A program made the position numbers and the translations under genes. From Chloroflexota bacterium (GTDB lineage: Bacteria > Chloroflexota > UBA6077 > FW602-bin22 > JACPRP01): a stretch of 59,643 bases of DNA. Below are positions 36,536 to 44,849 of the stretch, piece by piece. The stretch spans positions 1 to 59,643 of the forward strand of contig JAMCWX010000033.1 in assembly GCA_023480885.1 (NCBI GenBank), given 5' to 3'. The notes beneath the pieces were generated by a model. The model was not told where the DNA came from and ran no database searches. It saw only the letters and a program-made list of their open reading frames with translations. How positions within the stretch are numbered: position 1 is the stretch's first letter; each line of letters begins with the position of its first letter.

Positions 36536-36569
36536 AGACCGACGCGGTTTTCGAAAACCGCGTCGGTCT
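36536..36569. repeat. 34-base perfect palindrome in the purB/protease divergent region
   Basis: Two 17-base arms with no loop, centred on TTTTCGAAAA (36548-36557); the outer part reads AGACCGACGCGG. It lies about 95 bases upstream of purB and 100 upstream of the protease gene. No T tract on either side, so a terminator is unlikely. It may be a cruciform-forming regulator site or a palindromic mobile repeat. Confidence 0.9.
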
Positions 36570-36671
36570 ATCTCTCCCAACGTAACAAATCTGACAACCT
36601 GGCTAGTGAGGTCGCCTGCTGGCACAGTTCTTGCTCATTTCCGGTGGAACACGACTTGGAGAGGAAGTTGC

Positions 36672-37793
36672 ATGAACGGCTCGCTAAGAGTCGGAAGCAT
36701 TCTAGGTGTCAATATCGCCCTACATTACAGCTGGTTCCTCGTATTTGGCGTGGTTCTCTTCACTCTATCGAAGATCTATTTCCCCACCTACAACCTTGAC
36801 TGGTCAGAATGGGCCTACTGGCTGGTCGGCAGTGTCACTGCGGTGCTGTTCTTTGTCTCCGTGCTGCTGCACGAGCTTGCGCACTCCGTGGTAGCAATGC
36901 GCCACGATATCCCTGTCAAGCATATCACACTCTTTCTCTTCGGTGGCGTCGCAAATATCAAGCGAGAGGCTGAGAATCCATCCATCGAGCTCGCGATAGC
37001 TGCCGCTGGGCCAGCCGTCAGCGTCCTTCTGTCGGCGTTCTTCGGAATTATCTGGTTCCTGTCGCGTGGTTTCAGCGTGCATCTGGCAGCGCTGTCGTTC
37101 TATCTCGGCACGATCAACGCTATGCTGGCGCTTTTCAATCTGATTCCAGGCTTCCCTATGGACGGCGGCAGGATTCTGCGAGCGACGCTCTGGCAGATGA
37201 CCAGCAACTTTTGCCAGGCAACCCGCGTGGCATCGATCACAGGTCAAATAGTCGCCTACTCGTTTATGCTAGGAGGGGTCTTGCTAGCCGTTATGGGGAA
37301 CTGGCTGAACGGCGTCTGGTTGATATTCATCGGCTGGTTTCTCCACAACGCTGTCGAATCCAGCTACCAGCAATCTATCGCTCAGAACCTCCTTAGAGGC
37401 GTCTCCGTAGCCGAGATGATGGCCAAGGACTGTCCAGTAGTGGACGAAAACGTCTCTTTGAAGGATCTGGTGGACGACTACGTGCTGCGTTACGCCGCGA
37501 TAGCCTTCCCTGTGGTGCATAACGCCCTGCTCGTCGGCATCGTCACGTTAGACAACGTCAAGGAAGTGCCTCGAGAGAAGTGGCCCGGAACGGTCGTGGC
37601 AGACGTTATGACAGGCATCGAGAAGCTCAAGACCTTCCATCCATGGGAGGATGCATCTCGAGCTCTTCAGCAAATGAACGAGCGAGATTCTCCCCAGGCG
37701 CCCGTGGTCGAAGGTGGCCAGGTCGTCGGGCTACTGAGCAAAACGAGAATTCTTCAATTTATGAAGTTGCGCGAGGAGTTGGGAGCCCACTAG
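36672..37793 (+). CDS. Site-2-type M50 metalloprotease with CBS domains
   Basis: 373 residues. Intramembrane zinc protease: HELAH in helix 2 (VLLHELAHSVVA) and the second zinc ligand MDGGRIL in NLIPGFPMDGGRILRATLW. Six or so membrane helices are followed by two CBS motifs (VAEMMAKDCPVVDEN..., VADVMTGIEKLKTF...) that usually bind adenine nucleotides. This is the Rv2625c/MJ0392-like class. The frame is open from 36528, but the upstream part contains the palindrome. ATG 36672 has GAGAGGAAG nearby. Substrate unknown. Confidence 0.92.
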   Translation: MNGSLRVGSILGVNIALHYSWFLVFGVVLFTLSKIYFPTYNLDWSEWAYWLVGSVTAVLFFVSVLLHELAHSVVAMRHDIPVKHITLFLFGGVANIKREAENPSIELAIAAAGPAVSVLLSAFFGIIWFLSRGFSVHLAALSFYLGTINAMLALFNLIPGFPMDGGRILRATLWQMTSNFCQATRVASITGQIVAYSFMLGGVLLAVMGNWLNGVWLIFIGWFLHNAVESSYQQSIAQNLLRGVSVAEMMAKDCPVVDENVSLKDLVDDYVLRYAAIAFPVVHNALLVGIVTLDNVKEVPREKWPGTVVADVMTGIEKLKTFHPWEDASRALQQMNERDSPQAPVVEGGQVVGLLSKTRILQFMKLREELGAH

Positions 37794-37915
37794 CCGACGA
37801 CCCACGGTACTCTCCTTAGCACCAGCTTGCGCTGTATTCTATCCGGAGTCTATCGCTTTCCCCACATCCCGGGAAATCGGGAGCGAAAACCGTGTGCTCC
37901 TGGGCAATCACCCTA

Positions 37916-37944
37916 TTGACAACCTATCGCACGTGGTGTACTAT
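37916..37944 (+). promoter_or_regulatory. Strong sigma-70-type promoter upstream of the IclR gene
   Basis: TTGACA (37916-37921), exactly 17 bases, TACTAT (37939-37944). It is followed within 6 bases by the repeat cluster below. The rest of the 37794-37999 gap contains nothing else recognised. Confidence 0.75.
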
Positions 37945-37949
37945 GATCA

Positions 37950-37988
37950 TATCCCAATACACGGAGTAATATCCCATTAGACGGGATA
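37950..37988 (+). promoter_or_regulatory. Candidate IclR operator
   Basis: TATCCC at 37950-37955 and again at 37970-37975, exactly 20 bp (two helical turns) apart. The second copy also forms an inverted repeat with GGGATA at 37983-37988 (7-base spacer). Placed right after the -10 element, a bound protein would block the promoter, consistent with autorepression. Confidence 0.6.
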
Positions 37989-38002
37989 AGGGAATCAGTT
38001 TG

Positions 38003-38782
38003 GTGAAGATCAGAAAGAGATTCGACGACCCCAACATCATCGAAGCTGTCGAAAATGCGCTGCTCTTGCTGGATCTGTTCGACAGTGATCAATCGCATTT
38101 CGGCGTGCTCGAGCTGGCCGAAAAATCAGGTCTTTCCAAGAGCACGGTCCATCGCTTGTTATATACTCTGACCCACCGTGGGTACCTCGAGAGAGCGGAG
38201 GATCAAAAATACAGGCTAGCGCTAAAGGTTTTCAGACTTGGCTCGCGCGTGCGTAATCACATGGACTTGCGCCGCCAAGCAGCGCCGCTTATCAAACGAC
38301 TTGCCGATCAGACTGGGGAGACCTTGCTGCTGGAGATACTCGACCGCGGATTCCTTGTCCCGATCGAGAAGATCGAGAGTCCGCACCGAATAACGGTCCG
38401 TGGAGAGGTGGGCGTGCGTAGGCCCGCTTACTATGGAGCAGGGGGACAGATACTGTGCGCTTACCTCGATGACGATGAATTGGACACAATCATCATGGAG
38501 CGGGGCCTGGAGGCTTTTACTCCCAGGTCCATCACCAATTACGACGAATTCAAGCGGCGCCTGGCTCAGGTCAGGCAACAAGGGTTCGCTGTGAGCCGCG
38601 AGCAAGCGCTTCTCGGAGTTGTCGGAGTGGCAGCACCCATCAGAAGCCACAGCGGGAAGGTTGTCGCAACCATTGCTCTGGCTGCACCAATGATCCGAAT
38701 GGATGACCAAAGGACTGCGGAGGTCGTTGAACTGGTCGTGCAGACGTGCCAGGAGATCTCAGAGCGATTGGGCTATCGATGA
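38003..38782 (+). CDS. IclR family transcriptional regulator
   Basis: 259 residues. N-terminal winged HTH (ENALLLLDLFDSDQSHFGVLELAEKSGLSKSTVHRLLYTLTHRGYLERAEDQKYRL) and a C-terminal effector domain (GETLLLEILDRGFLVPIEKIESPHRI...GAGGQILCAYLDDDEL...GVVGVAAPIRSHSGKVVATIALAAP). It is expected to respond to a small organic acid. The start is GTG 38003 or TTG 38000. It precedes the decarboxylase gene by 104 bases in the same direction and is the likely regulator of that cluster. Confidence 0.93.
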   Translation: MKIRKRFDDPNIIEAVENALLLLDLFDSDQSHFGVLELAEKSGLSKSTVHRLLYTLTHRGYLERAEDQKYRLALKVFRLGSRVRNHMDLRRQAAPLIKRLADQTGETLLLEILDRGFLVPIEKIESPHRITVRGEVGVRRPAYYGAGGQILCAYLDDDELDTIIMERGLEAFTPRSITNYDEFKRRLAQVRQQGFAVSREQALLGVVGVAAPIRSHSGKVVATIALAAPMIRMDDQRTAEVVELVVQTCQEISERLGYR

Positions 38783-38886
38783 AAGATTCGATGTGAACCT
38801 CGGCCTCGCCAGGCGAGCAAAGCGCGATTTTGCAACCCCTGAATGGATTTACGCCAACTTTTTTATTGTGAGGAGGGTATTCAGCA

Positions 38887-40305
38887 TTGGCCAGTGATTT
38901 GCGCTCGTACATCAGTCAGCTAGAGGAAGTATTGCCGCAGCAATACGTCGTGATCGAGAAGGAAATCGACTCCAGGTTCGAGATAACTGCCTTGTTGAGG
39001 CGGCTCGAAAAGGCGGATAAGTTCCCGTCCGTGCTGTTTGAGAACGTAAAGGCCATCAATGGCCAGTCTGGTAAGCGGGTCTTCACAAACGTCACTGCCG
39101 ATAGAAGGCGCATTGCCCTTGCGCTTGGGCTTGATCCCGATAAATGGAGGTCTGAGCTAACTGCTGAGTTCGCTCGAAGGGCCGAGAAGCTGATAGAGCC
39201 GGTGACCGTCTCTAGAGCTGAGGCACCAGTGAAACAGGTCGTGAAGGTGGGAGCAGGGGCCGATCTCCAAGACCTCCCTATAATCTACCACCACGAGATG
39301 GATGGCAACCCCTACGGCACACTGCTTGTGCTGACCAAGAAGCCTGAGAACATAGGCTATAACCTGGCCTACCATCGCACGATGTACAAGTCACCTCAGC
39401 AGACAGGCATTCATATGTCTCCATTCCACTCTTGGAAGACCTTCACCGACAACGAAAAGAAGGGGTTGCCCACACCGGTAGCCATCGTCCACGGCCATCA
39501 TCCAGCCTTTATTCTAGCTGGCGTGTTTATGTCGCCCTGGCCGTGGGACGAATACAAGGTGGCGGGTGCTTTCCTTGGCGAACCAGTGCGCCTCGTTCCA
39601 TCCGAGACTTGGGGTGAGGATCTCCTGGTTCCTGCAGATGCCGAGGTTATCATCGAAGGCGAAATTCTCCCCGGTGTGCGTGAGCCGGAAGGCCCCTTCG
39701 GCGAGTGGTCAGGGTACTACGGCCCTCAACGGCAGAATCCCGTCATTCAGGTAAAGGCGATAACTCATCGCCAGGACTACATATGGTATGACACGGACAT
39801 CGGCCATCTCGATCATCCCGGCATTGGCTGGGAAGCCGAAATCTATCGCCGAGTCAACGACGTCCTCCCAGGATCGGTGAGAGGTGTCTTTTGTCCCTAT
39901 TCAGGGCGTGAGGGATTTCACGCCTATATATCGATCGAGAAGCTTTCGGAGGGGCTACCTGCAATCGCTGCCTCGGCCGCGCAAACAGTGGGGTACCCCA
40001 AGCTCATCGTGGTGGTGGACGACGATATCGACCCGTACGACGAGCGAGAGGTTCTTTTCTCCATCGCCACGCGCTTCCAGGCCGATAAGGATTTGACAGT
40101 GCTCAAGAACGTCCGTGGCTCGATGCTAGACCCATCGATGAGCCGTCTAACGACGCACACGTCCACGTTTATCGATGCGACGAAGCCCATTGACGAACCG
40201 TTCCCGCTGCGCGTCCAGGTTCCCCAGGCTGCCCTGGAGAAAGTGAAGCTCGAAGACTACATTCCACGCGAGCGAGTGGATGAGATTCCATATACGTCGT
40301 ATTGA
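38887..40305 (+). CDS. UbiD family prenylated-FMN decarboxylase
   Basis: 472 residues, the normal UbiD length. Reversible non-oxidative decarboxylation of aromatic or alpha,beta-unsaturated acids using prenylated FMN and a divalent metal. Family blocks: LPIIYHHEMDGNPYGTLLVLTKKPEN, GIHMSPFHSW, EGEILPGVREPEGPFGEWSGYYGPQRQNPVIQVKAITHR and PKLIVVVDDDIDPYDEREVLFSIATRFQ. TTG 38887 has GGAGGG 9 bases upstream. No ubiX (prenyltransferase) is in the window. The context (IclR, zinc-ribbon mini-protein, binding protein) points to catabolism, not ubiquinone synthesis. Substrate unknown. Confidence 0.92.
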   Translation: MASDLRSYISQLEEVLPQQYVVIEKEIDSRFEITALLRRLEKADKFPSVLFENVKAINGQSGKRVFTNVTADRRRIALALGLDPDKWRSELTAEFARRAEKLIEPVTVSRAEAPVKQVVKVGAGADLQDLPIIYHHEMDGNPYGTLLVLTKKPENIGYNLAYHRTMYKSPQQTGIHMSPFHSWKTFTDNEKKGLPTPVAIVHGHHPAFILAGVFMSPWPWDEYKVAGAFLGEPVRLVPSETWGEDLLVPADAEVIIEGEILPGVREPEGPFGEWSGYYGPQRQNPVIQVKAITHRQDYIWYDTDIGHLDHPGIGWEAEIYRRVNDVLPGSVRGVFCPYSGREGFHAYISIEKLSEGLPAIAASAAQTVGYPKLIVVVDDDIDPYDEREVLFSIATRFQADKDLTVLKNVRGSMLDPSMSRLTTHTSTFIDATKPIDEPFPLRVQVPQAALEKVKLEDYIPRERVDEIPYTSY

Positions 40306-40336
40306 GCAACTCAAGTAAACAGAGGAGGGAAGAACA

Positions 40337-40480
40337 ATGGTACAGATCGCCTGGTTGCGATGCCCCGATTGTGATGGCAAATTCTACGTAGAAAAGCCCC
40401 AACTGGGGAAGGACGCGAACTGGTTCTGCCCGTTTTGCAAGCGGACTGTGAAAGAATCCGAAGTGAACGAGATCGTCTGA
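40337..40480 (+). CDS. 47-residue zinc-ribbon protein linked to the UbiD gene
   Basis: ATG 40337 with GAGGAGGGA 7 bases upstream; stop at 40478-40480. The protein has Cys9/Cys12 (CPDC) and Cys31/Cys34 (CPFC), one four-cysteine zinc ribbon with an 18-residue spacer, and little else. The position and pattern recall the small 'D' subunit (about 75 residues, also with two CxxC) of the BCD-type hydroxyarylic acid decarboxylases BsdBCD/VdcBCD. This one is shorter, so it is D-like by analogy and not proven. The gene is 31 bases after the UbiD gene. Confidence 0.8.
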   Translation: MVQIAWLRCPDCDGKFYVEKPQLGKDANWFCPFCKRTVKESEVNEIV

Positions 40481-40510
40481 TCGCGAATCCTTTCCAAAAA
40501 AGATTCGCGA
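40481..40510 (+). promoter_or_regulatory. 9-bp hairpin immediately after the mini-protein gene
   Basis: TCGCGAATC (40481-40489), 12-base loop with six A, GATTCGCGA (40502-40510). It begins at the first base after the stop codon and is not followed by T residues, so it may stabilise the upstream message. A further 8-bp hairpin lies at 40576-40601. Otherwise the 273-base gap to the binding-protein gene shows nothing recognised. Confidence 0.55.
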
Positions 40511-40753
40511 CGGGAAGGGAGGTGGTTCGCCCCAAAAGGGACTCGTGCGCTGACAAAGGGAAGTCGTGATCGACGCCGGCTTGAGGCTACTCGCAAGCCG
40601 GTTACGAGTGGTTGCCAACGCAGGCAAGATGCAAGGACGAGGAAGTACGGCTGGTTAGACCTGATCAGGGAATTGGAGAATCTCCCTGTAAGCGTTAGTA
40701 CGTGGGAGGAGAAAAGACGTGAAGCAACTCTTTGCTTCTGAAGGAGGAAACCA

Positions 40754-42022
40754 GTGAGGAACCGATTTTGGTTTGCGACCAGTTTGGCAGTAGTTGTGGC
40801 GTTGGTAGCCGTTGCGCTGGCCGGATGCGCTGGAGCGCCTGCTCCAACTCCCGTCGCACCCAAGACGGCAGCCAGCACGGCAACAGCAACGCAGCCAACC
40901 CCTGCGGCCGCCACCGCTATCCCGAAGACATCGCCCTCTACGCCTGCTGCTTCGAAGGAGCCCTACAAGGTCGGAGCCGTGTTTGCGGTGACCGGTCCAG
41001 CCTCTTCCCTCGGCATTCCCGAGCGGAACACAGTGCAGATGCTGGAGGAGCAGGTCAACAAGGAGGGGGGCATCGACGGTCACCCGATTCAGGTTACCAT
41101 TTGTGACAGCCAGAGCGGCGAGACCTCGGCCGTTCTGTGCGCGAAGAAGTTGATCGAAGAGGATAAGGTCCTGGCAATCATTGGCCCGAGCCAAAGCGGA
41201 GAGAGCCTGGCCATGGCTGACACTATCGAGAAAGCCCAGGTTCCGCTGGTCTCTGCGGCGGCGAGCATTAAGATTGTGCAGCCGGTTAAGAAATGGATCT
41301 TCAAGACACCATATAGCGACTCTTTACTCGTCCAGGCGCTGGTCAATCATCTGAAGGAGAAAAAGCTCACCAGGGTAGGATGGATGAGCGTTTCGAACGC
41401 GTTTGGCGACAGCGGCAAGACCGAGTTTCTGAAGGAAGCGGCTGCTGCAGGCATCACCATCGCCGCCCAAGAGACTTTCGCCGACCAGGACACCGATATG
41501 AGCGCGCAACTGACGCGAATCAGAGGCGCCAATCCGGATGCTATCGCCGTCTGGGGTCTCCCCCCTGCCACGGCGGTCATCGCTAAGAACGTGGCGCAGT
41601 TGGGGATAAAGCAGCCCCTCTTCCTCGGCGCTGCCAACGCGTCGCTAATCGCACTGGCTGGTAGCGCCGCCAACGGCGTCGTATTCCCGGCCGGCAAGGT
41701 GCTCGTCGCGAATTACCTGCCCGACAACGATTCGCAGAAGAAAGTGCTGTTGCAGTATACCAAGGACTATTCAGCCAAGTTCGGTGCCGCGACGCTTAGC
41801 ACCTTCGGCGGTCACGCCTGGGATGGCTTCTGGATCGTCGCCAATGCGCTGAAGAAGTCGGGACCCGATCGCGCCAAGCTGCGCGATGCCATCGAGAACA
41901 TGAAGGGTTTCGTGGGCATCACTGGCGTCTTCAGCTTCTCGCCAACCGATCACAACGGTCTCGACAAGCGCGCAGTGACGATGGTGGAGATTAAGGACGG
42001 CAAGTGGGTCCCTGCGAAGTAG
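40754..42022 (+). CDS. LivK-type ABC transporter substrate-binding lipoprotein
   Basis: 422 residues. Lipobox VALAGC with Cys25, a Pro/Thr/Ala-rich tether (26-70), then a Peripla_BP_6 domain (VGAVFAVTGPASSLGIPERNTVQMLEEQVNKEGGIDGHPIQV, later IIGPSQSGESLAMAD and FGGHAWDGFWIVANAL). This family binds branched-chain amino acids, amides or aromatic acids. GTG 40754 has AAGGAGG 7 bases upstream. No permease or ATPase genes follow, so it is an orphan here. The neighbouring decarboxylase suggests a carboxylic-acid ligand. Confidence 0.93.
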   Translation: MRNRFWFATSLAVVVALVAVALAGCAGAPAPTPVAPKTAASTATATQPTPAAATAIPKTSPSTPAASKEPYKVGAVFAVTGPASSLGIPERNTVQMLEEQVNKEGGIDGHPIQVTICDSQSGETSAVLCAKKLIEEDKVLAIIGPSQSGESLAMADTIEKAQVPLVSAAASIKIVQPVKKWIFKTPYSDSLLVQALVNHLKEKKLTRVGWMSVSNAFGDSGKTEFLKEAAAAGITIAAQETFADQDTDMSAQLTRIRGANPDAIAVWGLPPATAVIAKNVAQLGIKQPLFLGAANASLIALAGSAANGVVFPAGKVLVANYLPDNDSQKKVLLQYTKDYSAKFGAATLSTFGGHAWDGFWIVANALKKSGPDRAKLRDAIENMKGFVGITGVFSFSPTDHNGLDKRAVTMVEIKDGKWVPAK

Positions 42023-42091
42023 CCGAAGCTCATTAGCCTCAATACGGTTTACTTAGCGGCAAGATCGATGAACATCTGGGCGTGGGTATTG

Positions 42092-42151
42092 CACCACGGA
42101 GGCCACGGAGTCCACTCGAACGAAACTCCGTGTCTCTGTGCCTCCGTGGTG
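42092..42151. repeat. Hairpin-forming copy of the dispersed repeat seen in purB
   Basis: Outer arms of 11 bp (caccacggagg 42092-42102 with cctccgtggtg 42141-42151) and inner arms of 8 bp (cacggagt 42104-42111 with actccgtg 42125-42132). The right half matches 35120-35147 at 26 of 28. It lies in the gap between the binding-protein and hydrolase genes (42023-42207), where it could act as a bidirectional terminator. Confidence 0.85.
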
Positions 42152-42207
42152 AAACCGGAACTCTTAAGTACACCGTATTGTCATTAGCCTTGGTAAGGGG
42201 AACGGAA

Positions 42208-42852
42208 ATGCTAGCCACACTGGGAGCTCAGGTTGACCCGAAACACACTGCGGTGATCGTCGTGGACGTACAGAACGATTTCTGCGCCAGGGGTGGTGCG
42301 CTTGACGCTCGGGGCAACGATGTAAGCGAGGTGCAGGTAATGGTTCCCGTGCTCGCCAGCTTTATCGAAGAAGCCCGGCGCGCCGGTGCACGGATCATCT
42401 GGGTCAGGATGCTAAATACCGACTGGACGACTTCACCTTCTTGGCGATTCCGCCTCCATCGGGCTGACCGACAACAGATGGCCCCTATCTGCGCACCAGA
42501 TGGCTGGGGTCAGGAGTACTATCAGATAAGGCCGGCAACGGGGGAAATCGAGGTTTTCAAACATCGCTACAGCGCCTTCGTAGGCACCAACCTTGATCTG
42601 ATACTGCGAAGCATGGAAATCAGGACTCTCATAATGACGGGAGTGGCCACGAACGTGTGCGTTGAGTCTACGGCTCGCGATGGCTACATGATGGACTACT
42701 ACGTGGTCTTCATCAAAGACTGTACCGCAGCTTTCACCTCCGAGGGCCACGAGGCCACCTTGAAGAACATCGCTGACTACTTCGGAATAGTTGCGTCCTC
42801 GGCCGAGGTCATCGAAGCGTGGAAGACGCTGAACTATTCGCAGAGGTGTTGA
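42208..42852 (+). CDS. Isochorismatase-like cysteine hydrolase
   Basis: 214 residues. Catalytic triad of the fold: Asp20 (VVDVQNDF), Lys118 (FKHRYSAF) and Cys151 (GVATNVCVESTARDGYM); the cis-peptide GVAT is also there. The length and DGY(M)xDYY segment fit the ureidoacrylate/N-carbamoyl amidohydrolase-like branch, but the amide substrate cannot be fixed. The frame is open from 42082 through the repeat; ATG 42208 has AAGGGGA 5 bases upstream and is chosen. Fits a role in removing an amide or carbamoyl group in the same pathway as the decarboxylase. Confidence 0.9.
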   Translation: MLATLGAQVDPKHTAVIVVDVQNDFCARGGALDARGNDVSEVQVMVPVLASFIEEARRAGARIIWVRMLNTDWTTSPSWRFRLHRADRQQMAPICAPDGWGQEYYQIRPATGEIEVFKHRYSAFVGTNLDLILRSMEIRTLIMTGVATNVCVESTARDGYMMDYYVVFIKDCTAAFTSEGHEATLKNIADYFGIVASSAEVIEAWKTLNYSQRC

Positions 42853-42977
42853 TAGAGAGACTGCGGCAACGGGCAGGCGCCGCCCTGCCTCATCCCTGCT
42901 GTATCCCCGATCGCCAGCGGGATGCCGTCGAGGTCGTCTTCCCGACGAACATGTCGCTGATTTAGGAGGGTGTAGAA

Positions 42978-43736
42978 ATGCTTTTGGATGGCAAAGTGGC
43001 CATAGTCACCGGCAGCGCCCAGGGCATCGGCAAAGCCTATGCGAAGCGTCTGGCCGCGGAAGGCGCCAGGGTCGTGGTGGCCGACATTGCCTTCGCGCAG
43101 GCGGCGGAAACCGCTGCCGAAATCCGGGCGTCGGGTGGCGAAGCGATGGCGGTTAACGTCGACGTTACCGATGAGGCAAGCACCACGGCTATGGCCCGCG
43201 ACACGGTTGACAGGTATGGTGCGCTGGACATACTGGTGAACAACGCCGCGCTGTTCGTGGCTATCTTCCCCAAGAAGCCGTTCACGGAGATAACCGTGGA
43301 GGAATGGGATCGCGTGATGGCCGTCAATGTCAGGGGTGTGTTCCTTTGCTGCAAGGCCGTCTTCCCCCATATGAAAGCTCAGGGGAGGGGGAAGATAATC
43401 AATATCTCATCCAGCACCTTCTGGCACGGGTCATCCGATTTTCTGCAGTATGTTACTTCAAAAGGTGCGGTGGTCGGCCTGACGCGACAACTAGCTCGCG
43501 AGGTAGGTGATTACGGCATCCATGTGAACTGCGTCACGCCGGGCCTCACAGCCAGTGAGGGTGCGGAGAGGGTCTACCCGTCCGAGCTTCTCGACAAAGC
43601 GGCCAGTGGGCGCTGCTTCAAACGCTGGGAGCGGCCGCAGGATCTGGTGGGCACGATAGTCTTCCTTGCCTCGGACCTCAGCGACTTCATAACAGGGCAA
43701 ACCATCAACGTCGATGGTGGTTACGCGTTTCACTAG
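42978..43736 (+). CDS. Short-chain dehydrogenase/reductase
   Basis: 252 residues, classical SDR. NAD(P) motif TGSAQGIGKA at 11-20, NNAA near 88-91, Ser144-146 in NISSST, and the catalytic Y-x3-K at Tyr158/Lys162 (QYVTSKGAVVGL). Asp36 (VVVADIA) at the end of the second strand favours NAD over NADP. GGAGGGTGTAGAA precedes the ATG. Last gene of the IclR/UbiD cluster. Substrate unknown. A GC-rich 6-bp hairpin (42872-42889) lies in the 125-base gap upstream. Confidence 0.93.
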   Translation: MLLDGKVAIVTGSAQGIGKAYAKRLAAEGARVVVADIAFAQAAETAAEIRASGGEAMAVNVDVTDEASTTAMARDTVDRYGALDILVNNAALFVAIFPKKPFTEITVEEWDRVMAVNVRGVFLCCKAVFPHMKAQGRGKIINISSSTFWHGSSDFLQYVTSKGAVVGLTRQLAREVGDYGIHVNCVTPGLTASEGAERVYPSELLDKAASGRCFKRWERPQDLVGTIVFLASDLSDFITGQTINVDGGYAFH

Positions 43737-43802
43737 CTTCGATCACGATAATGCCCACCTTCTGTCCGTGTTCCTGGATGAGTTGTTTATGCACATTTCT
43801 TA

Positions 43803-43831
43803 TTGCGCGGTGGTGCCTGTTGTGATATACT
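43803..43831 (+). promoter_or_regulatory. Probable promoter of the nuo operon
   Basis: TTGCGC (43803-43808), 17 bases, TATACT (43826-43831), with TGA directly before the -10 (extended -10). It is 60 bases upstream of the nuoA start. Confidence 0.65.
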
Positions 43832-43890
43832 AGCGCCGGCGTGTCGCAGATGATGCGCTACCCAACTAGAACTGAGACGGGGGAACGACG

Positions 43891-44247
43891 TTGTTGACTG
43901 CATATGGGTACATTGCGATTTTCCTCGTGATCGCAATCGGATTCGGCATCGTGCCTCTGATCATCTCCTTGAGAGAACGGCAGACCCGACCAGATCCAGT
44001 CAAGCTTTCCACGTACGAGTGTGGCGTGGAGACGATCGGCCCAACTTGGGTGCAGTTTCGCGTCGGATTCTACCTGTACGCTCTCGTCTTCGTCATATTC
44101 GACGTCGAAACAGTGTTCCTGTATCCCTGGGCAGTTGCTTATGGGAAGCTGGGCCTTTACGCGCTGGTCGAAATGTTCGTCTTCGTCCTTTTGCTCGCGG
44201 TCGGCCTGGCCTACGCGTGGAGAAAGCGAGCTCTGGTGTGGAAATGA
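43891..44247 (+). CDS. nuoA: NADH-quinone oxidoreductase subunit A
   Basis: 118 residues, three membrane helices. The conserved loop [41 protein letters not shown], including the quinone-site Cys, is present. The start is TTG 43891 (TTG is repeated at 43894) with GGGGGA upstream. The stop overlaps the nuoB ATG (ATGA). First gene of an 11-gene complex I operon. Confidence 0.95.
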   Translation: MLTAYGYIAIFLVIAIGFGIVPLIISLRERQTRPDPVKLSTYECGVETIGPTWVQFRVGFYLYALVFVIFDVETVFLYPWAVAYGKLGLYALVEMFVFVLLLAVGLAYAWRKRALVWK

Positions 44248-44849
44248 AACAGAATACCGAAGAGCAAAGCAAATCTGAGAATCTTGCGTCAAACGGTTTG
44301 GTTGTGAGGCTCGGCGAGCGGCAGCTTGTCTCTGTCCCTGACGAGGCCCTGTCCCCAGCAGATGAAGCCATCTATAACAACATTGTGGTGTCGACCCTCA
44401 ATGCAGTTTATAACTGGGGGCGTCGCAATTCCCTCTGGCCAGTAGGTATGGGTCTGGCATGTTGCGCGATTGAGTTCATTGGCACGCAAGCATCCAGATA
44501 CGACCTCGCTCGCTTTGGTTCGGAAGCTGTGCGCCCCTCGCCAAGGCAATCCGACTTAATGATCGTCTCTGGAACCGTCACCAAGAAGATGGCTCCTGTG
44601 CTCAGGCGCATCTACGACCAGATGGCGGAGCCAAGGTATGTCATCGCCATGGGCGCCTGCGCCTGCAGCGGCGGGCCATTTGTTGGATCGTATAACGTCG
44701 TGATGGGCGTGGATGAGATTCTGCCTGTGGATGTCTATGTACCCGGCTGCCCGCCTCGCCCTGAGGCATTGATAGAGGGGATTATGGCGATGCAGAGGAA
44801 GATTGATAAGCAGCGAGTATTGCTTCAGTACGTGAGGGGTGACAAATGA
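44244..44849 (+). CDS. nuoB: NADH-quinone oxidoreductase subunit B
   Basis: 201 residues. Carries the N2 [4Fe-4S] cluster: GLACCAIEF (adjacent cysteines), GACACSGG and [13 protein letters not shown] supply the four ligands. A longer in-frame opening exists upstream inside nuoA, but the ATG at 44244 overlaps the nuoA stop and matches the family. Confidence 0.97.
   Translation: MKQNTEEQSKSENLASNGLVVRLGERQLVSVPDEALSPADEAIYNNIVVSTLNAVYNWGRRNSLWPVGMGLACCAIEFIGTQASRYDLARFGSEAVRPSPRQSDLMIVSGTVTKKMAPVLRRIYDQMAEPRYVIAMGACACSGGPFVGSYNVVMGVDEILPVDVYVPGCPPRPEALIEGIMAMQRKIDKQRVLLQYVRGDK

Noticed and set aside
40481..40517. Possible H-type pseudoknot riboswitch after the mini-protein gene
   Set aside because: The second stem could pair on paper, but the linkers of 0 and 1 base cannot cross stems of 6 and 9 bp, so the fold is not possible.
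40754..42022. Complete branched-chain amino acid ABC transporter
   Set aside because: Only the binding protein is present; no LivH, LivM, LivG or LivF genes are in the window.
44019..44243. N-terminal extension of NuoB
   Set aside because: It lies wholly inside nuoA in another frame; ATG 44244 overlaps the nuoA stop and matches the family start.
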